NCBI GenBank assembly: GCA_964036045.1
Contig: OZ038381.1
Span: forward strand, 150,182,352 to 150,246,351
DNA: 64,000 nucleotides
From: Eutreptiella sp. 'Long Island Sound 2002'
Lineage: Eukaryota; Euglenozoa; Euglenophyceae; Eutreptiales; Eutreptiaceae
Reading direction: 5' to 3'
The notes below the pieces were generated by a model that worked only from the letters and a program-made list of their open reading frames with translations, ran no database searches and was not told the origin of the DNA. The position numbers were made by a program, and so were the translations under genes. The stretch's first letter is position 1. Each line of letters opens with the position of its first letter. This document shows, piece after piece, positions 31,999 to 42,341 of the stretch.

Positions 31999-32439
31999 CC
32001 GTCATTCACCTCTTCTCTGTCAACTGCAGCCCCCCCCCCCCACTGCAGTTTTCGGCAACCATGCCCCCCCCCCCCTGTGCCTCGCATGGGGCACACACAC
32101 ACACCTCGGCGCACCCACGCCCTGGAGCAGTGCGTGAATGAGTCCAGAGCTCGGCCTAAGGCCCTGCCCTAGGTACCCGCGCCCCATGCAGCCAGTCTCT
32201 GTCCTCCTTTTGCTTCTCTCCGTCATTCACCTCTTCTCTGTCAACTGCATCCCCCCCCCCCACTGCAGTTTTCGGCAACCATGACCCCCCCCCCTGTGTC
32301 CCGCATGGGACACACACAAACACCTCGGCGCACCCACGCCCTGGTGCAGTGCGTGAATGAGTCCAGAGCTCGGCCTATGGCCCTGCCCTTGGTACCCGCG
32401 CCCCATGCAGCCAGTCTCTGTCCTCCTTTTGCTTCTCTT
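31999..32439. repeat. Two 220-bp tandem units
   Basis: Unit 1 (31999-32219) and unit 2 (32220-32439) each start CCGTCATTCACC and end TTTTGCTTCTCT. Each has two runs of C separated by CACTGCAGTTTTCGG and an AC-rich run. They may be 3' UTR repeats of the LINE. Confidence 0.85.
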
Positions 32440-32930
32440 TTTGCATGATTCCCTTTGCCAGACGCCTTTTTGGCCGGGCTGCCAGTGGCGAGTAAGCTGC
32501 GGCGCCCCCCACGGTATCAGTGCTTAGGGTTCCTTGCACTTATTCTTAATTTTTTCTTTTTTCAGCACATTACTCTGGTCCCCCGCAGCAGAGCTTAATT
32601 TATTTTCTGGCCACTGGTGCCATTCAGGGCAGTGCACTGCACCCAGATGAACCTGGTCTGTGCCCAGGTCTCAGCAAGAACAGGTACTTATACTATTTGT
32701 GTACATACGTTCTCTTGCTTTGGACTTCGGCTCGTCATGAACGCTCTTGCCCGTGGTTAGGCCGCTTTGAGTAATGCTCGCCAGGGGGAAACCCCCATGC
32801 ATCAAAAAAGGGGTTGAAAGAGACGTTAAGAAGAAGACAGAAGAAGATGGGAAGCTGCAGAAGAGAAGAAAACTGAGGAGTGAAGACGAAGAAGACAAAG
32901 AAGGAGCACAAGAGGAAGAAGGTGCTGTCA
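32440..32930. other. Noncoding interval between repeats
   Basis: Nothing coding is supported. A purine-rich GAAGAAGA tract (about 32820-32920) borders the minisatellite. Confidence 0.5.
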
Positions 32931-33470
32931 GTGTCATCTGAGTCACGGCGCGTGCTTTGGGTGTCATTTGAGTGTGGGCGTGTGCTGTCAGTGTCATTTC
33001 AGTGTCTGGGTGTGCTGTGAGTGTCATTTGAGTTTTTGCGCGTGCTGTCAGCGTCATTTGAGTGTCGACGCGTGCTGTGAGTGTTATTTGAGTGTTCGCG
33101 CGTGCTGTGGGTGTCATTTGAGTGTCGGCGTGTGCTGTCAGTGTCATTTGAGTGTTTGCGCGTGCTGTCAGCGTCATTTGAGTGTTGGCGCGTGCTGTCA
33201 GTGTCATTTGAGTGTCGGCGCGTGCTGTGAGTGTCATCTGAGTGTTCGCGCGTGCTCTGAGTGTCATTTTAGTCTTCACCCGTGCTGTGGGTGTCATTTG
33301 AGTGTCGGCGTTTGCTGTCAGTGTCATTTGAGTGTTTGCGCGTGCTGTGGGTGTCATTCGAGTGTTGGCCCGTGCTGTGAGTATTCTTTGAGTGTTGGTG
33401 CGTGCTGCTAGTGTCATTTGAGTCTTCGCGCGTGCTGCGGGTGCCATTGCAATGTCGGCCCCTTCCTATC
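32931..33470. repeat. 30-bp minisatellite, 18 units without indels
   Basis: Units begin GTGTCATTTGAGTG at 32931 and every 30 bases to 33441. The period is exactly 30, a multiple of three, so long open frames exist on both strands and both are decapeptide repeats. The variable positions are mostly in the centre (GYCGGCGYG). Unit identity falls at the right end. Confidence 0.93.
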
Positions 33471-34804
33471 GCGGCAACCTTACCAACTCTTCTGTTAAAT
33501 TCAGCACCCCTCTGGCCATGCCTGACTCGGCCTAGGCCCGCAGCCCTTCCAACGCCAGCAAAAGCGCCCTATGACCGCGTCGCAGACATTTGTCAGCTTG
33601 ATAACTCGATAAGCTGATTACAGCAGCGCCACATTGAGGTGCGCCCTCCCTTTGACGACCTGTTGTATACTGGAGGAGTGGAAGAGTGTACGCTTGAACC
33701 GATAAGTGTAAACTAAAAGGTAAGAGCAAGCAGACCTAATTCTCGAACTGAAGTGGGCACGTGTTCAAACTCATGGCCCTCCGAAACACACACACAAACA
33801 AATACATATACATGTGCCTATACATATGCATATATGCACGCATTTGCATGGAAATGCCACATGAGGCTACTTCTGTTAGACATATTTGTGACTCATGCAC
33901 GTATTCAACTATTTTTGTGAGCCTTGCAGGCCTGAGCAAGAAATTCAGATTGTTGTGTCTTTGATCTTCGTGCCATTTCTCCATGACCTGGATGGATTTG
34001 AAAAGTCGAAAACAAAATAGTGTTTAATTTAGTGCAAATAGTGTTTAGTGCAAATAGTGTTCAGGTCAAAGTAGGCCAGTTTTGATAATGAATTTCCTAG
34101 TTGGAAGTGGGCAAAACGAGGGCAGGTAATTCCTGGGCTGCTGGTTCAATTTGTAAGCAGAATTTCCGACAAAGATTCCTCTGGCCCAAATGTGGGTGTG
34201 AAATGGTATCCCGCTAGTCCTGTGGCTGGGTGCATCGGTGGTCATATTTCCAAGCAATTGCGTGTCAAATTTTTTTTTGTCTAGTCTTTGGTTTCGGCTT
34301 GGCATTACCATGTCTGCGAGTGGCTGCTTCAATCAGGTCAGTCCCCCAAGGCGGCGGTTCCATCGATCATTTTTGGTGACTTTATTGAATTCTTTTGTGG
34401 CGCACTGCACTGGTGGTCTCATTACCCATGGTGTGTTCTTGCCACTACTTCAATTGAGCGAATTCGAAGGGCTGCATGAGCGGGAGGGTTCAATTTTTTT
34501 CCGAGAGGACACAAGGAAGCTGCTTGAAAAACGAGGCAAAAATAAATGAGGTCATGCCCCGAAAATTAAAACCACTCATGATGTTTTGTGGTGCCACAGC
34601 TTCAACAAAGGCTTACGTCCACAACTGTACAACTGAGACAGGGGACGAGTTTTTTTTTTCTCGCCGCGGACCAACACATCTATGCATGATGAGTCGGGAG
34701 ACCCCAAAAGCGCTGTTGAATATTGGGCATGCCTCACAATACTGGCAAATTGATGTATCCTCAGAAAGATACAACACTCAACAATGCCCACGTCGAAATT
34801 CAGG
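33471..34804. other. Noncoding interval
   Basis: No supported gene. Contains a short CATATA-rich stretch (33805-33845) and AGTGTTTAGTGCAAAT repeats (34015-34065). Confidence 0.45.
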
Positions 34805-34958
34805 CTGTATACCTTCTGTAGACTTCCTGTAGACCTGTAGATCTGTATACCGACCTGTAGACCTCTGTAGACTATCTGTAGACCCTGTACAGCTGTATAC
34901 CTGTATACCGGTACACAGTTACTATCATGGTACCACTGTAGACTCTGTAGACCATCCC
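34805..34958. repeat. GTATAC/GTAGAC-rich tract, locus 2
   Basis: Same CTGTATACC and CTGTAGACC words as 23785-24050. It includes CAGTTACTATCATGGTACC near 34916, nearly the reverse complement of the core at locus 1, so the two loci are inverted relative to each other. Confidence 0.8.
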
Positions 34959-36670
34959 TCTGCATCTGGCTAAACCGTGGTGTGGTGCCTACGCACACAC
35001 CGGCTGTCCCGCTTGAGGCAGTTGGTACACGTTAATGGGCGCATTTGCTTCGACTTTTGCCACGCTTACGTGTATGGTGGATCGCAAGTCCCTTGAAGCT
35101 GGAGGAGCCCTAGTGGAAGAGGAGGTGAAGTGGGGGTGACCGAGGTAGGTGCAACGGGCCGGAAAAAAGTAAGTCGGTCGTTCCTCCGCAAGGCAAAGCA
35201 AGTCTTCATTCCTTGGCTTATCATTTGTTTGCTTTGCATGTGTCGTGACACCTTGATCTTCCATGGAATGAAAGAGGGTCAATCTTTGGTGATCGGGTGT
35301 GTTGAGCATGTTGCGTGCACGTGCAGTGGGTGAACAGGCTAAAGGTGCAGAATTGCACTTATGCCATGGTTGCAAAAGTCTCATTTGCCGTCTTACGTCG
35401 TGAACCTTCAGTGAATTCATGTCATTGGTCAAAACCTGGTTGGTGATCCACTATCCTTCTCTTGGCAGCAAGCAGTTCAAATCATTTGGCAATTGGATAC
35501 AGGGACAATCCTCGGTCATGGTTGTGGATTCTCACTCCAAGTGCATGAATGCTCTCCTGGGTTATGGCTAGGCGAAACTCTCTCTCCATATGCGTGCTCT
35601 CGGGATCCGATTTTGGTGAGGTTCTCCCTCCTGGGCCATGGTTTGGTTAGATTCTTCCTCCTGGGTCGTCAATTGGTTAGGTTGTCCCTCCTGGGCCATG
35701 GATTGGTTAGGTTCTATCTTTGGGTATGGATTTGGGCGGGGCAATCTCTCTCAAAGCCTGGATTGGGGCGGGACCATCTCTCTTGGAGGCAGGACTACTT
35801 CTCTTTGGGATGGGACAATCCCACATGGATGTGCTCTCATTGGACCCGGGATACCCCTCTTTGTGCACTTACTCTTCGGGCCTGGTCTAGGTCTCTACGT
35901 GTGACCCGGGGCATTGGGATCCCAATCTTCTTACCCAATCTCTTTCCAAGTAGCATGTGTTCAATCGGTTCGTTGTCACACGAATATGCAAATAGGCAAT
36001 ATTGATGCAACGTGTCCATGTGTGGATTGTTTGTAATGCACTTGACCATCGTGTTTGCTTATGCCTTCGGGTCCGAAGCAATTAGGCACCAAGTGATGGG
36101 ACCGAGTGGCATGTCTAAGGACGTGAGGGCATGAGACATATGTTGTGTGTTGGCTTTTGTACTCATTTCTTTGGTTGGCGACACTCTAACCGTAGGGAGC
36201 CCAGCAATTGGTATGTAGCATACACTAAACATGTGAGGTTTGGTGGGGTGGCCCTTCTTGATGTCATGTTTGCAAGGAGCAAGTAAATCCGCCAAGCTTA
36301 TTCACTTGCTGGCCATTATGTATGATATTGCTGAGTGACGGGCAGCCGGCGTCCGGTGTGAAGTCCCAAGGCATTGCCATCATGACGATATATATGTCAC
36401 ACATGCCAGGCGTCAGGTAGTGTTTACCGTTGCCTTGTGGTCACTTTCCGAGCTCATGTTTGCTGATCCGCTTTGCACGTTCCTCAATTGTGCATATTGG
36501 TGACTCACGAGGGTGGACAAGTTATGTATGTGGCTGCCGTACTTACAGCTGGGCAGCCCCTCAGAGGTGCCACCGAAAGGACGGGGCATGTCGCCCTATC
36601 CATGGACACATGTGCGGATACCCTCCCTGCCGGGACACCTGGACTGGCCGGGCGCGACACTGCCTTCTAA
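34959..36670. other. Noncoding left flank of element B
   Basis: No supported gene apart from the short repeat at 35613-35731. It may be remnant LTR sequence of another element, but I could not align it to the LTRs of A, B or C. Confidence 0.4.
35613..35731. repeat. 30-bp tandem repeat, four units
   Basis: Units begin TTGGTTAGGTTCTCCCTCCT (or a variant) at 35613, 35643, 35673 and 35703. Looser copies (ATCTCTCT blocks) continue to about 35800. Confidence 0.8.
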
Positions 36671-39022
36671 TGAAGGTCCCTACCAGGACCGGCCCCCGCT
36701 ATGCCCCTTCCGCCTGTAACCCCTGCTGATTTACTCCGGATCAGTGATTGCATTCCTCCAATTCCAAAGGGTCCAAAGTCCAGAAATATAGAAATAAAAT
36801 CCTCCTTCAACCCTGAAACAGCAACCAGATCCCACAAATACAGCAATAACCCAATTCACAATCCAAATCAGGCTGCGGGCTTCCGTTCAGCACACCGGTT
36901 GTCTCACGGTGGCGGGCATGTACAAGAATTGCACCAAAGAGGAAAGCCCTGAAATTGGCATATGAACACAAATAAAGCAGAGTTGGGGAAAGAGGTAAAC
37001 ATACACATTCACAGCCATAAACTCCTCATTCCCTGGACTCAAGACCTTCTCTTGACTCACCAACATATTGCCCTGAACCCGGTCAACTGAGATGGCTGAA
37101 TGCCATGTGTCAAAGGTCACTACATAAACCCCGAAAATGTGTTCACTCCCAAGCCTCTAAATCCTAGCCCAATAGGGGAGGTGGCGTGTCATGGCCTAGA
37201 GTGGCACTCAGGACCATGCCCTACCCTGACATAACCTTGGTTGGACTTGGAGTCGAATGGGCTTGGAGAACTGCCCCATGAAGATGACCTCACAACATGG
37301 CAAAATCAGGCAAATCACACCATAGTGCCCAATATTCAATTATATACTCAAAAATGCATACGGCAAACGCTCATATGCTCCATGCATGTGTCAAACCGGA
37401 GAGTAATATACAAAGGTTATATAGACCAAAGGTCCATGCCCAAGAATATCCCATCGTTGGCTCCGAAACCTCTCCGGTTATGTACATGGCATGCTTCACA
37501 AGTCAGCTCATGAATTTGAGACCTAATTTTGTGAGGCCTCGTGTGCCAAGCCAAAGTGACCACGTGATCCGGCATATGGTGAGGTGCAACACCGAAGCAT
37601 ATGCCAACATATAATCAACATACCATAGTTCACGGATCTCTAGGCACTTTACTGTTAGCCAACCAGTTGAGCACATAAAACACAAAAATGAGCATAAAAG
37701 GAGGTCAAAAACATGAAAATATGTCCAAAGACAAAGTTGTCATGATAGTATATCTCTATGCTCACCCATGATATCCGCTCATGGTTCAATACACAAATGA
37801 TTGGAACCATTTGCGAACAATTCCCCCACTTGGATCCTCAATCGGGCGCATGGAGATACCTTCGCCACTCATATCTACATGCCCCATGAAAATGGGAGTG
37901 CACTCATGGATCTCTTTGCTAAACATACCATGAGCAATACATACGCGGTAGACTTAGTCTAGCGCTTTGAATTCCACAATTGGGACATGGGCAAAGCCCT
38001 TGTCACGTATGGCTCCCCATCTCTTCGGCCACACGAAGATATATAACATGGGCGTGAGCATATCAAACATATACCATGCATATAACACATACCCTCAAAA
38101 TGTGGCTCCCACCATGATATGCCATGTCCCTCCATGGACATAACTTCACGTTAAAAATACGTAGGAACCCAAGGAAAGTTGCTATGCATCCCCAACACTC
38201 ATGCGGTACACTGGAAAGTCGCAATAAAATGTTCGGCACGGTCCAAGAATTTTATATCACTTTATACCCTCTTGACCATTATCCCTTGCTATACCGGGCA
38301 TGTGTACACATCAAAGGCGTTTGATGCTTCCTAAATTAAGTTGAGACTAAGGCGCTTGCAACCCAACCTTCCTTATTCTCTTTCCTCACACTCGCGCGTA
38401 GATATGGCCCTTCAAAGTGGTCCCACGATTCACTTTTGTTTCCCTTATATCTCCAAGTCAAGTGGGTGGCAAGTATAAGGGAAACCTGATTCGGGCATAG
38501 GGAAAAGAGTATGACCACTCGAAGAAGACCAAATCAAGTGCGGCGATGTCGAAGTCGAAAATCCGATTTCGACATCGCTAAAAATTCGGAATAAAATTTC
38601 GAGTGCATATTTAGAAAATTGCGGAAGCAACGAACCCTTTTCTGATGAAATCTGACCCTTCATCGGGGTTTCCGCCAAAATATCTGGAAATAACAGTTAA
38701 CCAATCGGTTAACGCAAAATCGCGAGCCAACTGACAGTCGCCGATACATTGACCATCAGAACGAAAGGCTGAAAAATTACGGAAACATTATGATAATAAA
38801 ACCCTGTTGATTCCTGATATTCTGATATATAAATCTCAGCTGGCGGCGCCTCGGTACTGAATATGGCCGCTCATAGCCCGAATGGCCAAACCTATCACAC
38901 TATCACATCGGGTTAGGTCAGGTGGATGGGAGAGTATGATATCAGCCAATGGCGGCTTGCTGGCACATAGATACACACCCCAAGTGACCCCAAGATGGCC
39001 ACGGGGCTCCGAACCGGCTTCA
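36671..39022 (-). repeat. 3' LTR of element B
   Basis: 2352 bp, TG...CA ends when read on the minus strand. Pairs with 47503-49857. Adjacent on the element side is the purine run at 39023-39033. No protein is supported inside it. Confidence 0.95.
38824..38833 (-). promoter_or_regulatory. TATA-like site, element B 3' LTR
   Basis: Reads TTTATATATC on the minus strand, about 190 bp inside the LTR, in a block conserved with the element A LTR. Confidence 0.5.
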
Positions 39023-39033
39023 CCCCCCTTCTC
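39023..39033 (-). promoter_or_regulatory. Polypurine tract of element B
   Basis: GAGAAGGGGGG on the minus strand, directly before the LTR start TGAAGCC. Confidence 0.8.
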
Positions 39034-39416
39034 AGAGCGTTGTTACCGCTCGGAAGTCATTGAAGAGAGGATGGGAGCACCCCAATGGGCTCCAACCCCC
39101 CCACCCCATGTCCCAAGGACACATGGAGGCCCCACACACGTGGTAGGCGCCCCCCACGCCCCAAGGGAGGGGTGAGGACACTGATAATCGGTGCCCTACG
39201 CCATATCCGGTCTCCTCTTGATCTACAACATGGACCAAGGGGATCAAAGATAGAAAAACGTCGTCGGTCGACCTAAATAAGTATACCACAATGAAATATA
39301 TATGTGGAGATCGAGTGAAGGGGGTATATGGCCAATCAAGGCCGAAAAATCCCCGGATGAACGCCCTCACCCGTCTCCTCAATCACAGAAACAAACAAAA
39401 TGCCAAGGGGGATCCA
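39034..39416 (-). other. Short 3' noncoding region of element B
   Basis: 383 bp between the pol stop codon and the polypurine tract; no coding potential is seen. Confidence 0.7.
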
Positions 39417-42317
39417 TTACGGTGCTACAGCAGCAACCAAATGGACCAACACGTCCTTGACATCCAAAGAAATATTCTTTTTCTTCAAGTAGTCCATCCA
39501 GACCGTGGTGTACCTCGGCACAAAACTGCTCGGAGGCTCCCACGAATTCCTGGATGCGGCGAATCCCTTCCAACGGACTTTATAAAGCCTACCCCCAGGC
39601 GTCCCCGGGTCCGGCTTGTCCGCCAGGATCTTCTCAGCGGTGAAGTCGTCGTCCTCACCCTCATCGTCCGAGTCCACATCGCCGGCCGTGAACTCGAAGG
39701 TGACGAGACGTCCGCTGGGGTCTGGTGCTCGGGGACGAAGCTGGGTATGGTCGCGGTCCAGGATCTTGTTATCCCCGACACGAACCGCATACACATCCTG
39801 CCCGACCTTCCGAACGATTACCCCCTGCACATACCAAGATGCCTGCCGATGCCTGGACAGGACATCCTTGTGGTGCCGCTCCACCCACACGGTGTCTTGG
39901 AGAGCATCCTTCTGGACTTTTCCCTGCTTGAAGTACTTGGCCCTCTTATCATGCTCGTCCTGTAGTGCCTTGCACACCTTGGCCGCCGTGTCGTCCGCCT
40001 CAGCCATCATGGCGTTCGCATCTCGGGCCACTTTGCCATGATTCAACCACGGGAGAGTGCGTGACACTCGATCCCGTAGGAACAGGATGCAATGGGGCGA
40101 CAGTCCAGTGGGCCCCGGAAGGTCGTGATACGCTTGGAGTACCCTCCACAGCGAATTGTACCAATTCCGGCCCGGTTCGTCGATGTGCAGCTGGCGGAAC
40201 TTCTCCAACATCTGCCGCCCGGCCACCTCAGCCCAGCCATTCGACCGGCTGTGGTATGCCACGGTCTTGGCGTGCCGAGTTCCCATGTGCTTGCACATCG
40301 TCTTGAACCACGTCCCCACGAATTGACTGCCCCAATCGCTGCAGATGACAGCCGGGACATCAAAAATCGTCAGCCAATGCCTGATCATGGCATTAGCGAA
40401 GGTCTTGGCCTGCAGCCCCACTCCATGCTTGTCCTTCTTGTCCTTCTTCTTGGACTTCTTGCCAGGGACCGCCACGATATACCCACTGTGCCTGTTCACC
40501 GCCAGGATGACACAGTCATAGGTCTCTCCTTCCACGGTGACCTCAGGCATGGCGAATACATCCATGGCCACGGACCGCATAGGGGCCTCCGGTATAGCCG
40601 TATACACCGGGTTGCCCGCTGTGGAGTGGTTAGGGCTCTTCGTGGCCCGACACACGGCACAGTCGCTGCAGTACCTATCCAGGATGGCGTAGTACCCCGG
40701 AGGGAACTTGAAACGCCACTCCAGGTCCTGCTGCATCTTGTCTCGGCCAGGATGCATGAGCTGGGCGTTGTGCCAATGGTCAATGAGCTCGTCCACTCGG
40801 TTCTCGGGCACCAGCAGCTTGTCCTTGAGGAACAACTTGTCCCCATCCTCGGTCAAGCCCTCGGGCCATTCGTCGTCCGACGGGGCGCTCACGGCATTCC
40901 AGTACTTGCTCCAGTGCTCGGATGCCGCGTAGTCATCCGACCAGTCCTCTGTGAGCACCGACCTGACTAGCTTTACAGGGGCCACCATCCATTGCTCGAG
41001 GATTTCCTCTCGAATAGCTTGGACGCGGGCACCCCGGAACTTGGCCAGGTCCGTACGATTTGCCATCACCACAAAGCACTTGACCCCCTCTTGCTCCATG
41101 GCCTTCTCCATCTCGATGATGCGCTTGGCCTCCTCGTTCTCCTCGGCGTCGCCATGGCTGGATATGTCCATCCAAGCCTTGCCCGCGGGGTAGGCCCAGC
41201 GACTGAGGCAATCTGCCACAGTGTTGTCCTTCCCCGGGACGTACACGACGCTGAGGTCGAACTTGGCGAACGTCTCGTGCCATCGGGCCCTCCTAGCAGC
41301 TGGTCCCGAGGGGGTGTTGACATGCTCCTTGTGCCAGCTCTGTAGGGACTGGTGGTCTGTGCAAACCACCACCGGCTGCAGTCCGATGTGGCCAGACCAC
41401 TTCCTGAGCGCACATACAATGGCGTATGTCTCCTTCTCCCTCGCGGTCCATGTTCGGCGTTGGCCCTCGGCCAGGATTCTGCTCCAAAACGCCACGGGAA
41501 CATGAGTCCCGTCGTCCCGGACTTGCTCGAGGACTGCCCCGACGGCATAGTCCGAGGCGTCTGTCCGCAGCACGAATCCCTTGTCCGGGTCCACCAGGAA
41601 CAGCCCCAACTGCCCCAGGAGTCGCTCCTTCAGGCGGTTGAACGCATCTTCAGCCTCAGGGGTCCAGGCAAGCTTCTTCTTGCTCCCCTTCCGGCCATCG
41701 AACTTCCCCACCTGCAGCATCTTGTGCAGCGGCCCCGAGAGTTCTGCATACATCCGGACATAGCCCGAATAGTAATTGCAGAACCCCATGAAGGACCGGA
41801 GTTCGCTGATGGTCTGGGGCTTCTCCCAGTGGTGCAGGGACGCCAGCTTCCCAGGCATGGGACGGCGTTGCCCGTGACCAGCCACGTGACCCGTGAACTC
41901 CACTTCCTTCACGAAGAGTGAGTCTTTGGTGGGCTTGCACACCATGTTGTGCTTGTCCAACTCGCTGAGCACTCGGCGCAGATCCTTCTCATGCGCGTTG
42001 ATGAGCTCGTCCTCAGTCATGTTCTCCGTGCCGGACCCGATGATGATGTCATCCACGAAGGGATCGGCACAGTGCCGGACAGGACCGAGTAGGTCCTCCA
42101 TCATGCGCTGGAAAGCGGCGTTGCCATTGTTGGCGCCCATAGGCACCACTTTCCACTGCATGGGCCCCAGCGGCGTCAACATCGCCGTGCAGGGCCTGGA
42201 GTCTGGGTGCAGCGGCATCTGGTGATAACCGTGTTTCAGAACCAACACCGTGAAAATCCGCTTTTTCTGTTGTTTTTGGAGGATGGAGTCGATCAGGGGA
42301 AGCGAGTATGAGTCGTG
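39417..42317 (-). CDS. pol: RT, RNase H, integrase and chromodomain of element B
   Basis: One open frame from just after a TAG at 42318-42320. RT motif A reads FTVLVLKHGYHQ where element A has FTVIDLK, so the first catalytic Asp is Val; motif C FVDD (near 42057) is intact. RNase H has TDASDYAVG (near 41555) and CTDHQSLQSW. Integrase has the HHCC region, AMDVFAM, CSDWGSQF (near 40340) and SNGWAEVAGRQ. The chromodomain is the last 110 or so residues with YKVRWKGF and SWEPPSSF. Length and order match element A. The Asp loss should abolish reverse transcription unless supplied by another copy. A Lys-rich insertion (KKSKKKDKKDKHG) within the integrase core is absent from element A. Confidence 0.94.
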   Translation of the reverse strand, partial: HDSYSLPLIDSILQKQQKKRIFTVLVLKHGYHQMPLHPDSRPCTAMLTPLGPMQWKVVPMGANNGNAAFQRMMEDLLGPVRHCADPFVDDIIIGSGTENMTEDELINAHEKDLRRVLSELDKHNMVCKPTKDSLFVKEVEFTGHVAGHGQRRPMPGKLASLHHWEKPQTISELRSFMGFCNYYSGYVRMYAELSGPLHKMLQVGKFDGRKGSKKKLAWTPEAEDAFNRLKERLLGQLGLFLVDPDKGFVLRTDASDYAVGAVLEQVRDDGTHVPVAFWSRILAEGQRRTWTAREKETYAIVCALRKWSGHIGLQPVVVCTDHQSLQSWHKEHVNTPSGPAARRARWHETFAKFDLSVVYVPGKDNTVADCLSRWAYPAGKAWMDISSHGDAEENEEAKRIIEMEKAMEQEGVKCFVVMANRTDLAKFRGARVQAIREEILEQWMVAPVKLVRSVLTEDWSDDYAASEHWSKYWNAVSAPSDDEWPEGLTEDGDKLFLKDKLLVPENRVDELIDHWHNAQLMHPGRDKMQQDLEWRFKFPPGYYAILDRYCSDCAVCRATKSPNHSTAGNPVYTAIPEAPMRSVAMDVFAMPEVTVEGETYDCVILAVNRHSGYIVAVPGKKSKKKDKKDKHGVGLQAKTFANAMIRHWLTIFDVPAVICSDWGSQFVGTWFKTMCKHMGTRHAKTVAYHSRSNGWAEVAGRQMLEKFRQLHIDEPGRNWYNSLWRVLQAYHDLPGPTGLSPHCILFLRDRVSRTLPWLNHGKVARDANAMMAEADDTAAKVCKALQDEHDKRAKYFKQGKVQKDALQDTVWVERHHKDVLSRHRQASWYVQGVIVRKVGQDVYAVRVGDNKILDRDHTQLRPRAPDPSGRLVTFEFTAGDVDSDDEGEDDDFTAEKILADKPDPGTPGGRLYKVRWKGFAASRNSWEPPSSFVPRYTTVWMDYLKKKNISLDVKDVLVHLVAAVAP

Positions 42318-42341
42318 CTAGGTCTGCTCGTTCAAACCTCT

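Noticed and set aside
32931-33470. CRISPR-like array
   Set aside because: The whole 30-bp unit repeats with no unique spacers, and the genome is eukaryotic; it is a minisatellite.
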